NCBI RefSeq assembly: GCF_003967535.1
Contig: NZ_BIFR01000001.1
Location: forward strand, 301,493-365,492
From: Tengunoibacter tsumagoiensis
GTDB lineage: Bacteria > Chloroflexota > Ktedonobacteria > Ktedonobacterales > Ktedonobacteraceae
DNA length: 64,000 nt
Reading direction: 5' to 3'
Shown: in pieces, positions 46,901 through 55,848 of the stretch
Position numbering within the stretch: position 1 is the first letter of the stretch
Layout: every line of letters starts with the position of its first letter
Translations under genes and position numbers: made by a program
Notes under the pieces: generated by a model
What the model was told of the DNA's origin: nothing
What the model saw: only the letters and a program-made list of their open reading frames with translations
Database searches by the model: none

Positions 46901-47004
46901 AATAAACCCCATGTACGGCGTAGCTGCCATAATGCCAACGTGAAAACCGTAGGCAACCACGTCTTCTGTTGCGATTGAGGACGCGATCTGGTTGTAGGAG
47001 ACAT
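43990..47004 (-). CDS. FtsX/MacB-type ABC transporter permease, lone
   Basis: 1004 residues. An N-terminal membrane helix (about 30-52) is followed by a large extracytoplasmic domain (about 60-340), an FtsX core with three to four helices (about 350-500), more helices (about 510-610), a second extracytoplasmic domain (about 640-860) and a final FtsX core (about 875-1000). This duplicated layout matches LolC/MacB-like giant permeases of Gram-positive-type bacteria. The ATP-binding subunit is not adjacent. GGTGAGGA abuts the ATG. Confidence 0.88.
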   Translation of the reverse strand: MSPTTRSRPQSQQKTWLPTVFTLALWQLRRTWGLLMLAGMGVLASVILVCVAPLYSQVASTAGLRDTLSASVHNSTLIVSGQSTKLLPADQQGLTSLVDKHVQDGIAPFIKSKQFSITTSFLPLEIRTTPQEPLHVSNDLLTFVSYPMDQAQGHLKLVQGRLPGDGLGEDKTLEIALTQESATNLHLQLGSVIGTDIATAFEPVFRKDNVFPLKVVGIFEQPAADDFYWHGTSFLSYVQNADANITRYIYSPLVSNVAFTRALASLWPTGNQVTSGDPTALSTLELPMTLSWYYNLEMLKITQGDLKTLTASLSNAQIATSNDPQLYASPEAFSKLTVQSPVDALTHFSDESSVATIPVMGFVLIIFFLILYFVSLMADFLVERHAGALALLRSRGASRQQIFGSLLVQSSIIALLSFLSGPFLAVEVVLWSARALLPARSLSAVNVLIDHPLAAALSVWLYALTTALIVLLAMMVAINNTTSLDVLAMRREASRATRKPLWLRWNLDLVAVVMMVVGYIVTAYLTNSNILDPQLRLLLLSPLVLARTIFSVLAAILLFLRIFPYLLSLGSWLTIRNRGAASMVALAQMSRSPRQALRLTLLLSLATAFAIFALIFYSSQAQRAYDVAAYQVGSDFSGIPVPMLDLTNLNDATHSYENIPGVKSASLGYYSPDLKAGANLDLSLNLLAVDAETYGRTIYWPQDNSTATVGDLTRQLSVRREAAIKNNLVPAIVDSTLWDTLELTPGKEFVLSDSNSLGTKLSFVALAKVQHIPSLPLPGAMIVDATTYMTVYGQNVANSAPLHFNRVWLQARDGNSRTQIRITTALQNGSTAVDGLQDRLALIDTLHHAPLYLDLIGILALGPMTVLLLALVGNLLASWLNAHDRLSSFALLRALGAAPRQIASTLTWEQSIIYTTGMVLGVLFGAFVSTMIVPALLFTSSTGANTSSEELYLAQNIPPIQIIVPTLVGLAVAVLLGVCILALGMMIRIVSRPGIAQTLRLNED

Positions 47005-47307
47005 TCCTCACCTTTTTTCTAGTGAGGAAAGCAGGCTTATCCTCACGGTCATTAGCCAACCCGAAGATTTGCACATATGTCATCCTAAAATATGTGCATG
47101 ACAACAAAGCAGAGCAACAATACATACGCGCAAAGTCACCTGTTTATCACAGCTTGCTTCCAAGTATAGCGAAAAGCTGTGATAGACACCAGACACTTGA
47201 CGATAAGTGCAGAATTCTCTAAAATCATGCTAGGACAATTAGACTACCTGTAACACCTTTATTGAGCTACTTTCATATCAGAGCCACACACCCTTCAGGA
47301 GGAAATT
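47005..47307. promoter_or_regulatory. Divergent region with three dyads
   Basis: Between the permease (minus) and HTH regulator (plus) lie TGCACATA-N13-TATGTGCA (47070-47077/47091-47098), an 11-bp dyad TATCACAGCTT with its complement (47145-47155/47174-47184), and CACTT-N6-AAGTG (47194-47209). Any of these could be an operator of the adjacent regulator. No consensus promoter is clear. Confidence 0.45.
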
Positions 47308-47961
47308 TTGTCATCACAGACCGGAGAAGAGTGGTTAAGCTTACGCGAGGCGGCAGAGATCCTGGGGATGCATCCTGCAACAGTGCGTCTATGGGCGGAT
47401 CGCAATGAGCTGCCTTCACGACGTACGAGTGGTGGTCATCGTCGTTTCCGCAAAGCAGATATTGAGGCCCGTCTGCGTCAGGAGAGTGAGCCCAAGGCCG
47501 ATCCCGCTGCTCAGTTACTCATTCAAAGCGTGCTCGGGCGCGTGCGCTTCGCCTTTACTGACGGCACCCTTAATACGCTACCATGGTATCAGCATTTCAA
47601 TGATGCTGCCCGGGATGCCTACCGGCAGCTAGGACGACGTCTGCTCGATCTCTTATTACGTGCCCTTACCGATGGTACCCAGGCTGCCCTGCTACGTACA
47701 GAAGCCATTGAATTAGGCTATGCCTATGGTTCCATTACCTATACATCTCATGTTCCTCTGGCTGATACAGTACGGGCTTTTCTCTATTTTCGCACCCTGA
47801 TCGATGAAGGAGTACTACAGGTCGCCGAGATTCGCGGAGCACGCGATCATGATCTCCTCTGGCTCGAAGGACTTCATCAGATTCAGGCCATTACCAATGA
47901 AATCCTCCCTGCATTGATCGAAGGAGCCCAGGGTGAAGGTGATTCCTCAACCCGCAACTAG
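47308..47961 (+). CDS. MerR/excisionase-type HTH regulator with RsbRD-like C-terminal domain
   Basis: 217 residues. The winged HTH at 9-56 (LREAAEILGMHPATVRLWAD, then RTSGGHRRFRKADIEA) is the MerR/excisionase type. The remainder (about 75-205) is helical and resembles the RsbRD N-terminal fold seen in stress-signalling and PucR-like proteins (RQLGRRLLDLLL, then DTVRAFLYFRTL); this assignment is tentative. The start is a TTG with AGGAGG 5 bases upstream. It is divergent to the lone permease, which it may control. Confidence 0.75.
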   Translation: MSSQTGEEWLSLREAAEILGMHPATVRLWADRNELPSRRTSGGHRRFRKADIEARLRQESEPKADPAAQLLIQSVLGRVRFAFTDGTLNTLPWYQHFNDAARDAYRQLGRRLLDLLLRALTDGTQAALLRTEAIELGYAYGSITYTSHVPLADTVRAFLYFRTLIDEGVLQVAEIRGARDHDLLWLEGLHQIQAITNEILPALIEGAQGEGDSSTRN

Positions 47962-48257
47962 TACTCTCGGGCTCTTACGAGCAGAAAATATCCATAAAAC
48001 GAAACGTTTTAATCTACCTCCTCGTTTTACTAGTAGAGAGCTTTATACTAAGGGCGTGCAAAGGAAGCAGCCAGTTTTCCAATGAGATAGACTGGCCTGG
48101 CCAGTAGATGAATCTAGTATATCTATATGTATGGCACCCCCTTGCTTTTTTTCGCCCGCTAAGACGCTATCCTCTAAACATAGTGGAATATATTGTATCT
48201 ACCGTCCATTTTCTTGTTTTCTTTTCAAGAAATATTAAAATGATCTGAGGGATCTCA

Positions 48258-51200
48258 ATGCCTATAGATAAGAGACACGACTCGCAGGAGAACCTCCCTC
48301 TCCAGTCGAATAGACAACATGATGCACAACAACCCGAGCAAACAGCAGGGTCACATCCATCCATACCTGCATCAAAACAACCAGCCGAACCTCCATCAGT
48401 GGAAGCTACCTCTACAACTTCTGACCTTCAGCAAGATACAAACGAACAGATCAAAGAGGAGCCAGCTCCAGTAGAGATTGTTCCGGCTGCTTCAGACTCT
48501 CAGGCTATCAGACACGATTCGGCTGATCAGAGCTTAGAAGATCTGGAAACGACCAGTAACTCAGCCGAGGAGATAAACGAAGCTAATGAGCTTATAGCTG
48601 AAACTCAGCCTGCTTCTGTAGATTCTTTTGAAGAGGATACCAAAACTCCTCAGAGCAACTCGTTTGAAGAGGATACCAAAACTCCTCAGAGCAACTCGCT
48701 TGAAGCGGATACTGTAACTCCTCAGAGCGACTCGTTTGAGGCGGATACCGAAACTCCTCAGAGCGACTCGCTTGAAGAGGATACCAAAACTCCTCAAAGC
48801 GACTCGTTTGAGGCTCCCAGATCTGATGATGATCCAGACCTTCTCGATTCTGATGATGATCTTACTCAGACGGCAAAAAAGCCTGCCATTATTTTACCTC
48901 CATCATCAGAGACGGAGATCTCACTCTCTTCTGATGAGGAGAAACCATCTCTAGACAACTCTGAGCTTTCCACTGTTGAGCAGCCCATCGTAGCACCAAC
49001 TTCTCCGGACAACTCTGAGCTTTCTACTGTTGAGCAGCCCGTCGTCACATCAACTTCTCTGGACAACTCTGAGCTTTCCACTGTTGAGCAGCCCATCGTC
49101 ACATCAACTTCTCTGGACAACTCTGAGCTTTCCACTGTTGAGCAGCCCGTCGTAGCGAACACAGAAGTGGAAGAGCCACCAACCCTACGTATGCGGATTA
49201 AACCATCCAGCGGACAGCAATTTGCCAATGATGATGATGCTACGGTTAAATTCCGTCCGTTTGATGTAGAGAAACAGCCGACCACACGCCTTCCACAAGA
49301 GATCGAAGAGCAAAAAACAACACTCTTGCCATTGGGAAAGATACTCACTGGTAAATTTCGCGCAGTTCGAAAACCTGAACAGCTCCCTGCCATGGGTATG
49401 TCTGATGGGTTCATAGAAGGAAGTCGCAAGCCAACCTCAGCCCAGGCTCTGCGCGACCAGCGTCGCCGTAAAATTCTTGTGCGCCACGTTGCCCGCAAAC
49501 ATATGCGCGAAGTGCGCCTCCAGGACGAACGATCTTTCCGCCGCCTCTGGACGACCCTGCTCAGTATGGCGCTTGCCCTGGTCCTGCTATTCCTGATTAT
49601 TGTTGGCGGTGGCAGCTATGCAGCCTATCGCTTCTACAACGATACTCAGACGCAATATCAGAGTCAGGTGCTGAACCTGCGCGATCTCCTACCCAAAGAC
49701 AATCTCAAAATGTATGACAGCCAGGGCATTCCAATTGGAGAACTTACAACGTTTGGCATCCATACAAGCGTCCCCCTCAAAAAAGTCTCGCCCTACCTCA
49801 TTAACGCAACAGTGGCCACAGAGGATAAAGATTTCTGGACCAATCCAGGCGTCGACATCACTCGTATTCTGAGCGCCGCTATCGAAGATCTGCGTCATGG
49901 TCACGTTGTAGAAGGTGGAAGCACCATTACGCAACAATTGATCAAAAACGTCGTCATATCGGATCAGAATCAAAACTTCCTGCGCAAGCTTCAAGAAGTC
50001 TCGCTCACACCAGATATCAATAGCCACTATACAAAATCCGATATTATGGAGATGTACCTGAATAGTATCTCCTATGGCGTTGTCAATGGCACAGAAATTA
50101 AAGGGATTGACTCTGCGGCCAGCATGTATTTTGGCCTCAGCGATCAACCTGATAAGCCTGCATCTGCTCAGCTTGATCTGGCACAATCTGCGATGCTGGC
50201 GGGTATCCCTAACTCACCCACAGCCTATAATCCAAAGTTACATCCCAAGGCGGCCTATGATCGCTTTGATCTCATCCTGGGCTTCATGCTCAAAAATAAT
50301 TATATAACGCGCGAACAGATGATTGACGCAGAGAATGAGGCTCAAAAACCCGACTTCCTGAAAGATCCACCGCAGAGCATACAAAATCGTGCGCCACACT
50401 TCTTCTACTTTGTCCTGGGTCAATTAGAACAACAATATCACCTTACTGAGAGCCAGCTCTCAGTATCTGGCTTCAGCGTTTATACAACGCTGGATATTAC
50501 CCTTCAGGATAAGATTCAGAAGATCATGCAAGATCATATCGCAGAATTGGCCAAACCTGATCCCGTTAATCATACCCACGTCACTAATGCAGCCTCAGTA
50601 TTGATTGATTTCCATACAGGTGCAATCAAAACGCTCTTAGGAAGCGTCGACTATAATAGTAAAACCATTGATGGTAAATTTGATGTTGCGACCCAGGGTT
50701 ATCGCCAGCCAGGATCATCATTTAAGCCCTATGTCTACCTTGCAGCCTTTGAGAATGGTGCCTCACCAGGACAGGCAGTCGATGATAATAAATTGGTCAT
50801 TCACGATCCAACATCTAATCCACCAGACTTCATTCCACAGAACTATAGTCAGACAACCAGCGGCCATATGACCCTGCGCTGTGCTTTACAGAACTCGCTT
50901 AACATTCCGGCAGTAAAAGTGCTTCAGCATGTTGGCATCGATAAGGCAATGCAGGTTGCCAAAGATATGGGCATAGCGAGCTATACAGGAACGCCTGGCT
51001 ATTCGCTGGTGCTTGGTGGCCTCGATGTCCACCTACTGGATCATACCTCGGCCTATGGTACCTTTGCGAATGGCGGCAAACACATGCCTTATTATGCCAT
51101 CGACAAAGTTGTAAATATGAATAATGGTCAGACGTATACTCATCCCAATGAGGAAGGAAAACAGGTTATCAGCCCACAGCTGGCCTATATGATGACCAGT

Positions 51201-51773
51201 GTTCTGAGCGATAACCAGTCACGCTTACCTGAGTTCTATGATTGTAACCTGCTCCAGCTCTACTCTAACTCTCAAAAAGATTGCTACAGTGGGAACCGTG
51301 GAGCAGTACGAGCTGCCGCTGCGAAGACTGGCACCACCAATGACTTCCACGATAACTGGACCATGGGCTACACCACGGACTATGTTATGGGCGTCTGGGC
51401 TGGCAATAACGACAACTCATCCATGGGTACGATCCTGGGTGTCACGGGAGCCGCACCAATCTGGCACGATGCAATGCTCGCCGCCGAGCAGGGTCATCCG
51501 ATGGTGACAGACTTCCCCAATCCAGGTGGCCTCGAACGCCATGACGTTACCTATCCCGATGGTGTGAAGACAACCGACTGGTATCTGCCTGGGACAGCCC
51601 CAAAATCAGCCAGCCCTGCAAATCCCAGTCCCACCAGTACCCCCAAAGCAGACCAGAAACCTTCTGGTGGTACCTATGGAAAACCCTATTGTCCCAATAA
51701 CTTTAGCTATGCATTCCCACCACCAGCCGATGACTATGTCGACGGACGTTCACCTATTCCTGGCGTGTGGTAA
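48258..51773 (+). CDS. Class A penicillin-binding protein with long repetitive cytosolic N-terminus
   Basis: 1171 residues, about 400 longer than usual. Residues 1-420 are acidic, Ser/Thr/Glu-rich and predicted disordered, with two internal repeat arrays. A basic stretch and one membrane helix (about 433-456) precede the GT51 glycosyltransferase (about 470-660; ATEDKDFW with the catalytic Glu, then GGSTITQQL). The transpeptidase (about 770-1100) has SSFK near 818, SLN in QNSLNIPA and KTG near 1023. It polymerises and cross-links peptidoglycan. The tail is Pro/Ser-rich. The 296-base gap upstream has a short palindrome (48091-48105) but no clear promoter. Confidence 0.94.
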   Translation: MPIDKRHDSQENLPLQSNRQHDAQQPEQTAGSHPSIPASKQPAEPPSVEATSTTSDLQQDTNEQIKEEPAPVEIVPAASDSQAIRHDSADQSLEDLETTSNSAEEINEANELIAETQPASVDSFEEDTKTPQSNSFEEDTKTPQSNSLEADTVTPQSDSFEADTETPQSDSLEEDTKTPQSDSFEAPRSDDDPDLLDSDDDLTQTAKKPAIILPPSSETEISLSSDEEKPSLDNSELSTVEQPIVAPTSPDNSELSTVEQPVVTSTSLDNSELSTVEQPIVTSTSLDNSELSTVEQPVVANTEVEEPPTLRMRIKPSSGQQFANDDDATVKFRPFDVEKQPTTRLPQEIEEQKTTLLPLGKILTGKFRAVRKPEQLPAMGMSDGFIEGSRKPTSAQALRDQRRRKILVRHVARKHMREVRLQDERSFRRLWTTLLSMALALVLLFLIIVGGGSYAAYRFYNDTQTQYQSQVLNLRDLLPKDNLKMYDSQGIPIGELTTFGIHTSVPLKKVSPYLINATVATEDKDFWTNPGVDITRILSAAIEDLRHGHVVEGGSTITQQLIKNVVISDQNQNFLRKLQEVSLTPDINSHYTKSDIMEMYLNSISYGVVNGTEIKGIDSAASMYFGLSDQPDKPASAQLDLAQSAMLAGIPNSPTAYNPKLHPKAAYDRFDLILGFMLKNNYITREQMIDAENEAQKPDFLKDPPQSIQNRAPHFFYFVLGQLEQQYHLTESQLSVSGFSVYTTLDITLQDKIQKIMQDHIAELAKPDPVNHTHVTNAASVLIDFHTGAIKTLLGSVDYNSKTIDGKFDVATQGYRQPGSSFKPYVYLAAFENGASPGQAVDDNKLVIHDPTSNPPDFIPQNYSQTTSGHMTLRCALQNSLNIPAVKVLQHVGIDKAMQVAKDMGIASYTGTPGYSLVLGGLDVHLLDHTSAYGTFANGGKHMPYYAIDKVVNMNNGQTYTHPNEEGKQVISPQLAYMMTSVLSDNQSRLPEFYDCNLLQLYSNSQKDCYSGNRGAVRAAAAKTGTTNDFHDNWTMGYTTDYVMGVWAGNNDNSSMGTILGVTGAAPIWHDAMLAAEQGHPMVTDFPNPGGLERHDVTYPDGVKTTDWYLPGTAPKSASPANPSPTSTPKADQKPSGGTYGKPYCPNNFSYAFPPPADDYVDGRSPIPGVW
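48624..48803 (+). repeat. Five 36-bp coding repeats
   Basis: Five tandem units encode variants of SFEEDTKTPQSN in the N-terminal region of the penicillin-binding protein. The units differ at few bases, so the expansion is recent. Length is a multiple of three, keeping the frame. Confidence 0.92.
48954..49160 (+). repeat. Four 54-bp coding repeats
   Basis: Four tandem units encode variants of DNSELSTVEQPIVTSTSL, starting at 48954, 49008, 49062 and 49116; the last is partial. Near-identity at the DNA level suggests recent slippage or recombination. Confidence 0.92.
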
Positions 51774-51817
51774 GCTCAAACACATCGTTCACAGCTTCAC
51801 CGAACACAGAACCTGCC

Positions 51818-51854
51818 AGGGCCCCACTCTCCATCTAAAGAAGAGTGGGGCCCT
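51818..51854 (+). terminator. Terminator of the first penicillin-binding protein gene
   Basis: A 13-bp perfect stem (51818-51830/51842-51854) with core GGGCCCC, an 11-base loop, and TCTTGTT after it, 44 bases after the stop. Confidence 0.75.
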
Positions 51855-52295
51855 TCTTGTTGCCTGATCCATCCATCTCCTCTTCAATAAAATGCACTAT
51901 TTATAGATACAGCCCCTAAATGGGTAGGTTTCGAGCCACGTTACCATCTCTGTATATGTAGCGTTACTACATATACAGGGTAATCTCAACGTCGAAAAGC
52001 TCAGGCATAGAAAATGGTACGATCCAACTTCGCGAGTTGTTCAGGATTTTCTTATCCGGAAAGCAAGCTGCAAAGCGTGTTCTGGCGGCATATAGCGCAG
52101 TATAGAGGATGGAGCAAGGGCTGGCTGGCAAAAAATCGTTTATTAGTGTTGTCCAGCCTCGCCAATAATCATCTATATGTACAAATTATTGCCGCATAAG
52201 TCCGATTTATTCAGAGGCATTGAATAGACTATCTATTCAATGCGATTCAAGCTCATACATAGGGACAGAGTCTGTATGCAGGTGAAGAGAGTAAG
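51855..52295. other. Upstream region of the second PBP with three dyads
   Basis: A perfect 12-bp hairpin CTGTATATGTAG with a 5-base loop lies at 51950-51978. A 7-bp dyad CAATAAT/ATTATTG lies at 52163-52191. A perfect 12-bp hairpin GCATTGAATAGA with a 3-base loop lies at 52217-52243, 53 bases before the start codon. A 61-codon frame (52014-52199) is not supported. No consensus promoter is evident. Confidence 0.5.
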
Positions 52296-54581
52296 ATGGG
52301 GAAAGTAGATTTGGGTATGCAAACAGAGAAACGATTAGAATCAGAAGAGGGGCAGGTATCAATGACAATGACAAATAAGATTCCCGCCAAACTGCCTCCG
52401 CAGAGCCGGGCTGCGGCAGCACAACGACTCTATGATCAACCTACCAGACCAACACCTGGCACCTTTTATCCTGTTGCACACAAGCTTTCACGACCGCCAG
52501 GATGGCGCACACGCCGTTATCTTAAGCGGAAAAATCTTCGGCAGAGCTTGCTTCGTTACGCCGCCACCGAGCGCACAGGAACGCGTGCGATGCTTCCAAT
52601 GGCTTTTACGGTCTTCAGCATCTTTCTGGCGACGATGATTGTCTTTGTTGGCCTCGTGGGCTTTGTCCAGGCAACGCAACAGCGCTATGGGCAGGATGTG
52701 CTCACGCTGGAAGATATTCTCCCTAAGGATAATCTCAAAGAGTATGATATGCATGGCCAGCAGATCTACCAGATGATGGATCAGGGCTTACAAACAAGTG
52801 AACCACTATCTCAGATCTCTCCCCATTTAGCCAACGCAGAGATTGCAATCGAGGATCAATACTTCTGGAAAAATCCCGGCTATGATATCACAGGGATACT
52901 ACGTGCTGCCATCGATGATCTTACCACCAAGCATGTGGTCTCGGGCGGAAGTACGATTACTCAGCAGTTGATTAAAAATGCAATCGTTGGCAATCAATCT
53001 ACAATATTACGAAAGTTACAGGAGATCATTCTAGCGCCTGAAATCACCCATTATTACACCAAAGAGCAGATACTCACAATGTATCTGAATACGACTTACT
53101 ACGGGGAGCAGGCGTACGGTGCGGAGGCTGCTGCATTTGCCTACTTTGGTCTCAAGGATTCTAGCCAGGGAAGCGGAGCCTCTCAGTTAGATATTGCCCA
53201 ATCTGCAATGCTGGCAGGCATTCCCAGCTCACCAATTGCCCGCGACCCGTTACTCCATCCCCAGGCTGCATTTACCAGAATGCAAGAGGTTCTACAACAG
53301 ATGTTTGTCCAGGGCTACATTACAGCCCAACAGAAAACCGATGCCCTACAAGAGGCGCATTCAGCCACTTTTTTTAAACGTGGTAAGATTAATAATCGTC
53401 TGGCACCACACTTTGCTCATTATACGCTCATCGAAGTAGCCAATGACCTTCATGTGCGTATCTCTGATCTGTCACGCTCAGGAGTTATTGTTCAGACGAC
53501 GCTCGATCTCCCTTTCCAGAATAAGGTTCTGGCAATTGCCCAAAAACATATTGCAGAGATGGCTCAAAAGCATCATATGTCTAATGCCGCCGTCTCGGTC
53601 ATCGATTATCATACAGGAGCCATTCGTGCCCTGGTAGGAAATATCAATCCAGATAGTCCTACAGATGGAGATTTCGATGTGGCCTCCCAGGGATTTCGTC
53701 AGCCGGGCTCCTCTTTCAAGCCGTTCATCTATGCGACAGCCTTTCAGCAGCATATCAGTCCTGGTGAACCTGTGATGGATGGCCCCTTAACCGTTCAGCT
53801 CTGCTGTGGCCTACCAGCCTACTCTCCGCATAACTATGATATGGCTTATCATGGCCTTATCACCTATCGTTATGCTCTACAGAACTCATTCAATATCCCT
53901 GCCGTCAAGCTTCTGCTGCGGACTGGGGTTGAACCTGCTCTCCACACAGCCCAGGTGATGGGGATTGGGAATAATTATGAGGGCATCCCCAATTACACAA
54001 TGGTGCTGGGAACTCTGAGCGTTCATCTTCTCGATGAAACAGCAGCCTATGGCACCTTTGCCAATAGTGGCATCAAGGTCGAAAAACATGCCGTAGATAC
54101 CATTACTGACGCTCAGCATCATGTCATTTATCGCTATGTGCCTAAGGGGGTCCGGGTATTGAGTGCACAGGCAGCCTTCATGATCACTGATGTGTTAAGT
54201 GATAACGCAGCACGTACATTTGAGTTTGGCAAGTGTAGCTCGCTCTTTTTGTATAGCAATACGATGCAGCAGTGCTATGGAGGAAATCCAGGACCCATCC
54301 GTGATGCGGCCGCTAAGACTGGTACCTCCACAGACTTTAAGGACAACTGGACGGTAGGCTATACGAGCGATTATGTTGTTGGCGTCTGGGCCGGCAATAA
54401 TAATAATACGCCAATGGTCGATGTAACAGGCGTGGATGGGGCAGCCCCCATCTGGCACGATACGCTCCTATTGGTCGAGCAGGGCCACCCATTTCACAGC
54501 CTGCAATCTGCTCCAAAAGGCGTCATAAAAAAGACTGTTCATTATCCATACTTGACAAGTACTGATTGGTACCTCAAATAA
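52296..54581 (+). CDS. Class A penicillin-binding protein
   Basis: 761 residues, normal length. One membrane helix (about 104-128) leads to GT51 (about 145-330; AIEDQYFW, then GGSTITQQL) and a transpeptidase with SSFK near 472, SFN in QNSFNIPA and KTG near 673. It resembles the preceding protein through the whole catalytic part, so the pair arose by duplication, but it lacks the repeat-rich N-terminus. The start may be ATG 52296 or ATG 52362. A very strong terminator follows. Confidence 0.94.
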   Translation: MGKVDLGMQTEKRLESEEGQVSMTMTNKIPAKLPPQSRAAAAQRLYDQPTRPTPGTFYPVAHKLSRPPGWRTRRYLKRKNLRQSLLRYAATERTGTRAMLPMAFTVFSIFLATMIVFVGLVGFVQATQQRYGQDVLTLEDILPKDNLKEYDMHGQQIYQMMDQGLQTSEPLSQISPHLANAEIAIEDQYFWKNPGYDITGILRAAIDDLTTKHVVSGGSTITQQLIKNAIVGNQSTILRKLQEIILAPEITHYYTKEQILTMYLNTTYYGEQAYGAEAAAFAYFGLKDSSQGSGASQLDIAQSAMLAGIPSSPIARDPLLHPQAAFTRMQEVLQQMFVQGYITAQQKTDALQEAHSATFFKRGKINNRLAPHFAHYTLIEVANDLHVRISDLSRSGVIVQTTLDLPFQNKVLAIAQKHIAEMAQKHHMSNAAVSVIDYHTGAIRALVGNINPDSPTDGDFDVASQGFRQPGSSFKPFIYATAFQQHISPGEPVMDGPLTVQLCCGLPAYSPHNYDMAYHGLITYRYALQNSFNIPAVKLLLRTGVEPALHTAQVMGIGNNYEGIPNYTMVLGTLSVHLLDETAAYGTFANSGIKVEKHAVDTITDAQHHVIYRYVPKGVRVLSAQAAFMITDVLSDNAARTFEFGKCSSLFLYSNTMQQCYGGNPGPIRDAAAKTGTSTDFKDNWTVGYTSDYVVGVWAGNNNNTPMVDVTGVDGAAPIWHDTLLLVEQGHPFHSLQSAPKGVIKKTVHYPYLTSTDWYLK

Positions 54582-54613
54582 GTAGCGTCCCTGTGGTACC
54601 TGTATTGACCGAT

Positions 54614-54659
54614 AAAGACAGGCTGGAAGGCCCTCTAGATGGCCTTCCAGCCTGTCTTT
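54614..54659 (+). terminator. Terminator of the second penicillin-binding protein gene
   Basis: A 19-bp perfect stem (54614-54632/54641-54659) with an 8-base loop; the 3' arm ends in TTTT. It starts 32 bases after the stop. Confidence 0.85.
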
Positions 54660-54795
54660 TCTATCGCGATCTATGACCCGCTTGTCGCATTTTCGTACCC
54701 ATGTGTCGCCTCATAGGATTGTAAAAGCCCATGGATAGCATGTAAAATGAACATATATTGATCATCTTTAGTCGTAATTTCAAAGGAGAAGAGGG

Positions 54796-55818
54796 ATGAT
54801 TCGGGTCGCAATGCTTAGCTTCTGGCACGTTCATGCACGAGACTATGCGAAACAAGTAATCTCACATCCAGAGACGGAGATCGTGGCTGTCTGGGACGAA
54901 CTCCCCGACAGAGGCCAGGCCGAAGCCGCTAAACTTGGAGTGCCTTTTTATGCTCAGCTCAAAGATCTTTTAGCTCAACCTGAGATTGATGCAGTCATTG
55001 TTGATACTCCTACCAATCTTCATCATGAGGTCATGATTGCCGCAGCACATGCTGGGAAACATATTTTTACTGAGAAAGTAGTGGCTGCAACACTTCAGGA
55101 AGCAAACGAAATTTTAGCCGCCGTTGCTGATGCTGGAGTCTCGCTGGTCGTCTCACTTCCTCGACTCTATGCAAGCTATACACAGGCAATTCAAACAATC
55201 CTTGACCGCAACCTGCTGGGCAGTCTAACCCTTGTGCGAACGCGCCTATCCCATAATGGCGCTATTGCGACTCCTGATCATCCTCAGGGCTGGCTTCCTG
55301 CACATTTTTTCAATCGGGAGCAGTGCGGTGGCGGAGCCTTAATCGATCTTGGCTGTCATCCTATGTACCTGGCACGTTTATTTCTGGGACTTCCCGAGAG
55401 TGTCAGTGCCTCGTTTGGCTATGTAACAGGACGTGAAGTAGAGGATAATGCGGTCGTGACCCTGCGCTATCCCGATGGGGCACTGGGAATCGTAGAGGCT
55501 GGTTTCGTTAATCGCTTCTCTCCATTTACCATTGAAATCCATGGCACTGAAGGTAGTCTCTTCTTTGGCACTCCTGATGAAGAGATCATCTTACGCAGCA
55601 GCCTTGTCGGAGGAGACAACGGAGAGCGCTGGCATCAACAGACCGAACTACCAGCAGAACTGCCGTCCGCCTTCCAGCAATGGGTTCAGCATATTCAGCA
55701 AGGCACACGTGCAACAGAGAATATCGCCGCCGCCCTTGATCTCACGCGTCTCATGGAAGCTGCCAATCTCTCAGCCCAAAGCAATCGACCTGTAAGAATT
55801 GAGGATTTACACTCATAA
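54796..55818 (+). CDS. Gfo/Idh/MocA-family oxidoreductase
   Basis: 340 residues. An N-terminal Rossmann domain (MIRVAMLSFWHVHARDYAK) lacks the usual GxGxxG and has a histidine in its place. The conserved lysine is in FTEKVVA (about residue 95), shifted from the usual EKP to EKV. The C-terminal domain has GGGALIDLGCHPMYLA with the catalytic Asp/His. The enzyme probably oxidises or epimerises a sugar or polyol with NAD(P). AAAGGAG precedes the ATG. It is the first gene of a three-gene cluster with the AraC regulator 30 bases on. Confidence 0.88.
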   Translation: MIRVAMLSFWHVHARDYAKQVISHPETEIVAVWDELPDRGQAEAAKLGVPFYAQLKDLLAQPEIDAVIVDTPTNLHHEVMIAAAHAGKHIFTEKVVAATLQEANEILAAVADAGVSLVVSLPRLYASYTQAIQTILDRNLLGSLTLVRTRLSHNGAIATPDHPQGWLPAHFFNREQCGGGALIDLGCHPMYLARLFLGLPESVSASFGYVTGREVEDNAVVTLRYPDGALGIVEAGFVNRFSPFTIEIHGTEGSLFFGTPDEEIILRSSLVGGDNGERWHQQTELPAELPSAFQQWVQHIQQGTRATENIAAALDLTRLMEAANLSAQSNRPVRIEDLHS

Positions 55819-55848
55819 GCTCTATGTTCTATTGGGCAGGAGAGAGAG

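Noticed and set aside
52014..52199. 61-codon plus-strand frame before the second PBP
   Set aside because: No ribosome site, no recognisable domain, and a dyad overlaps its end.
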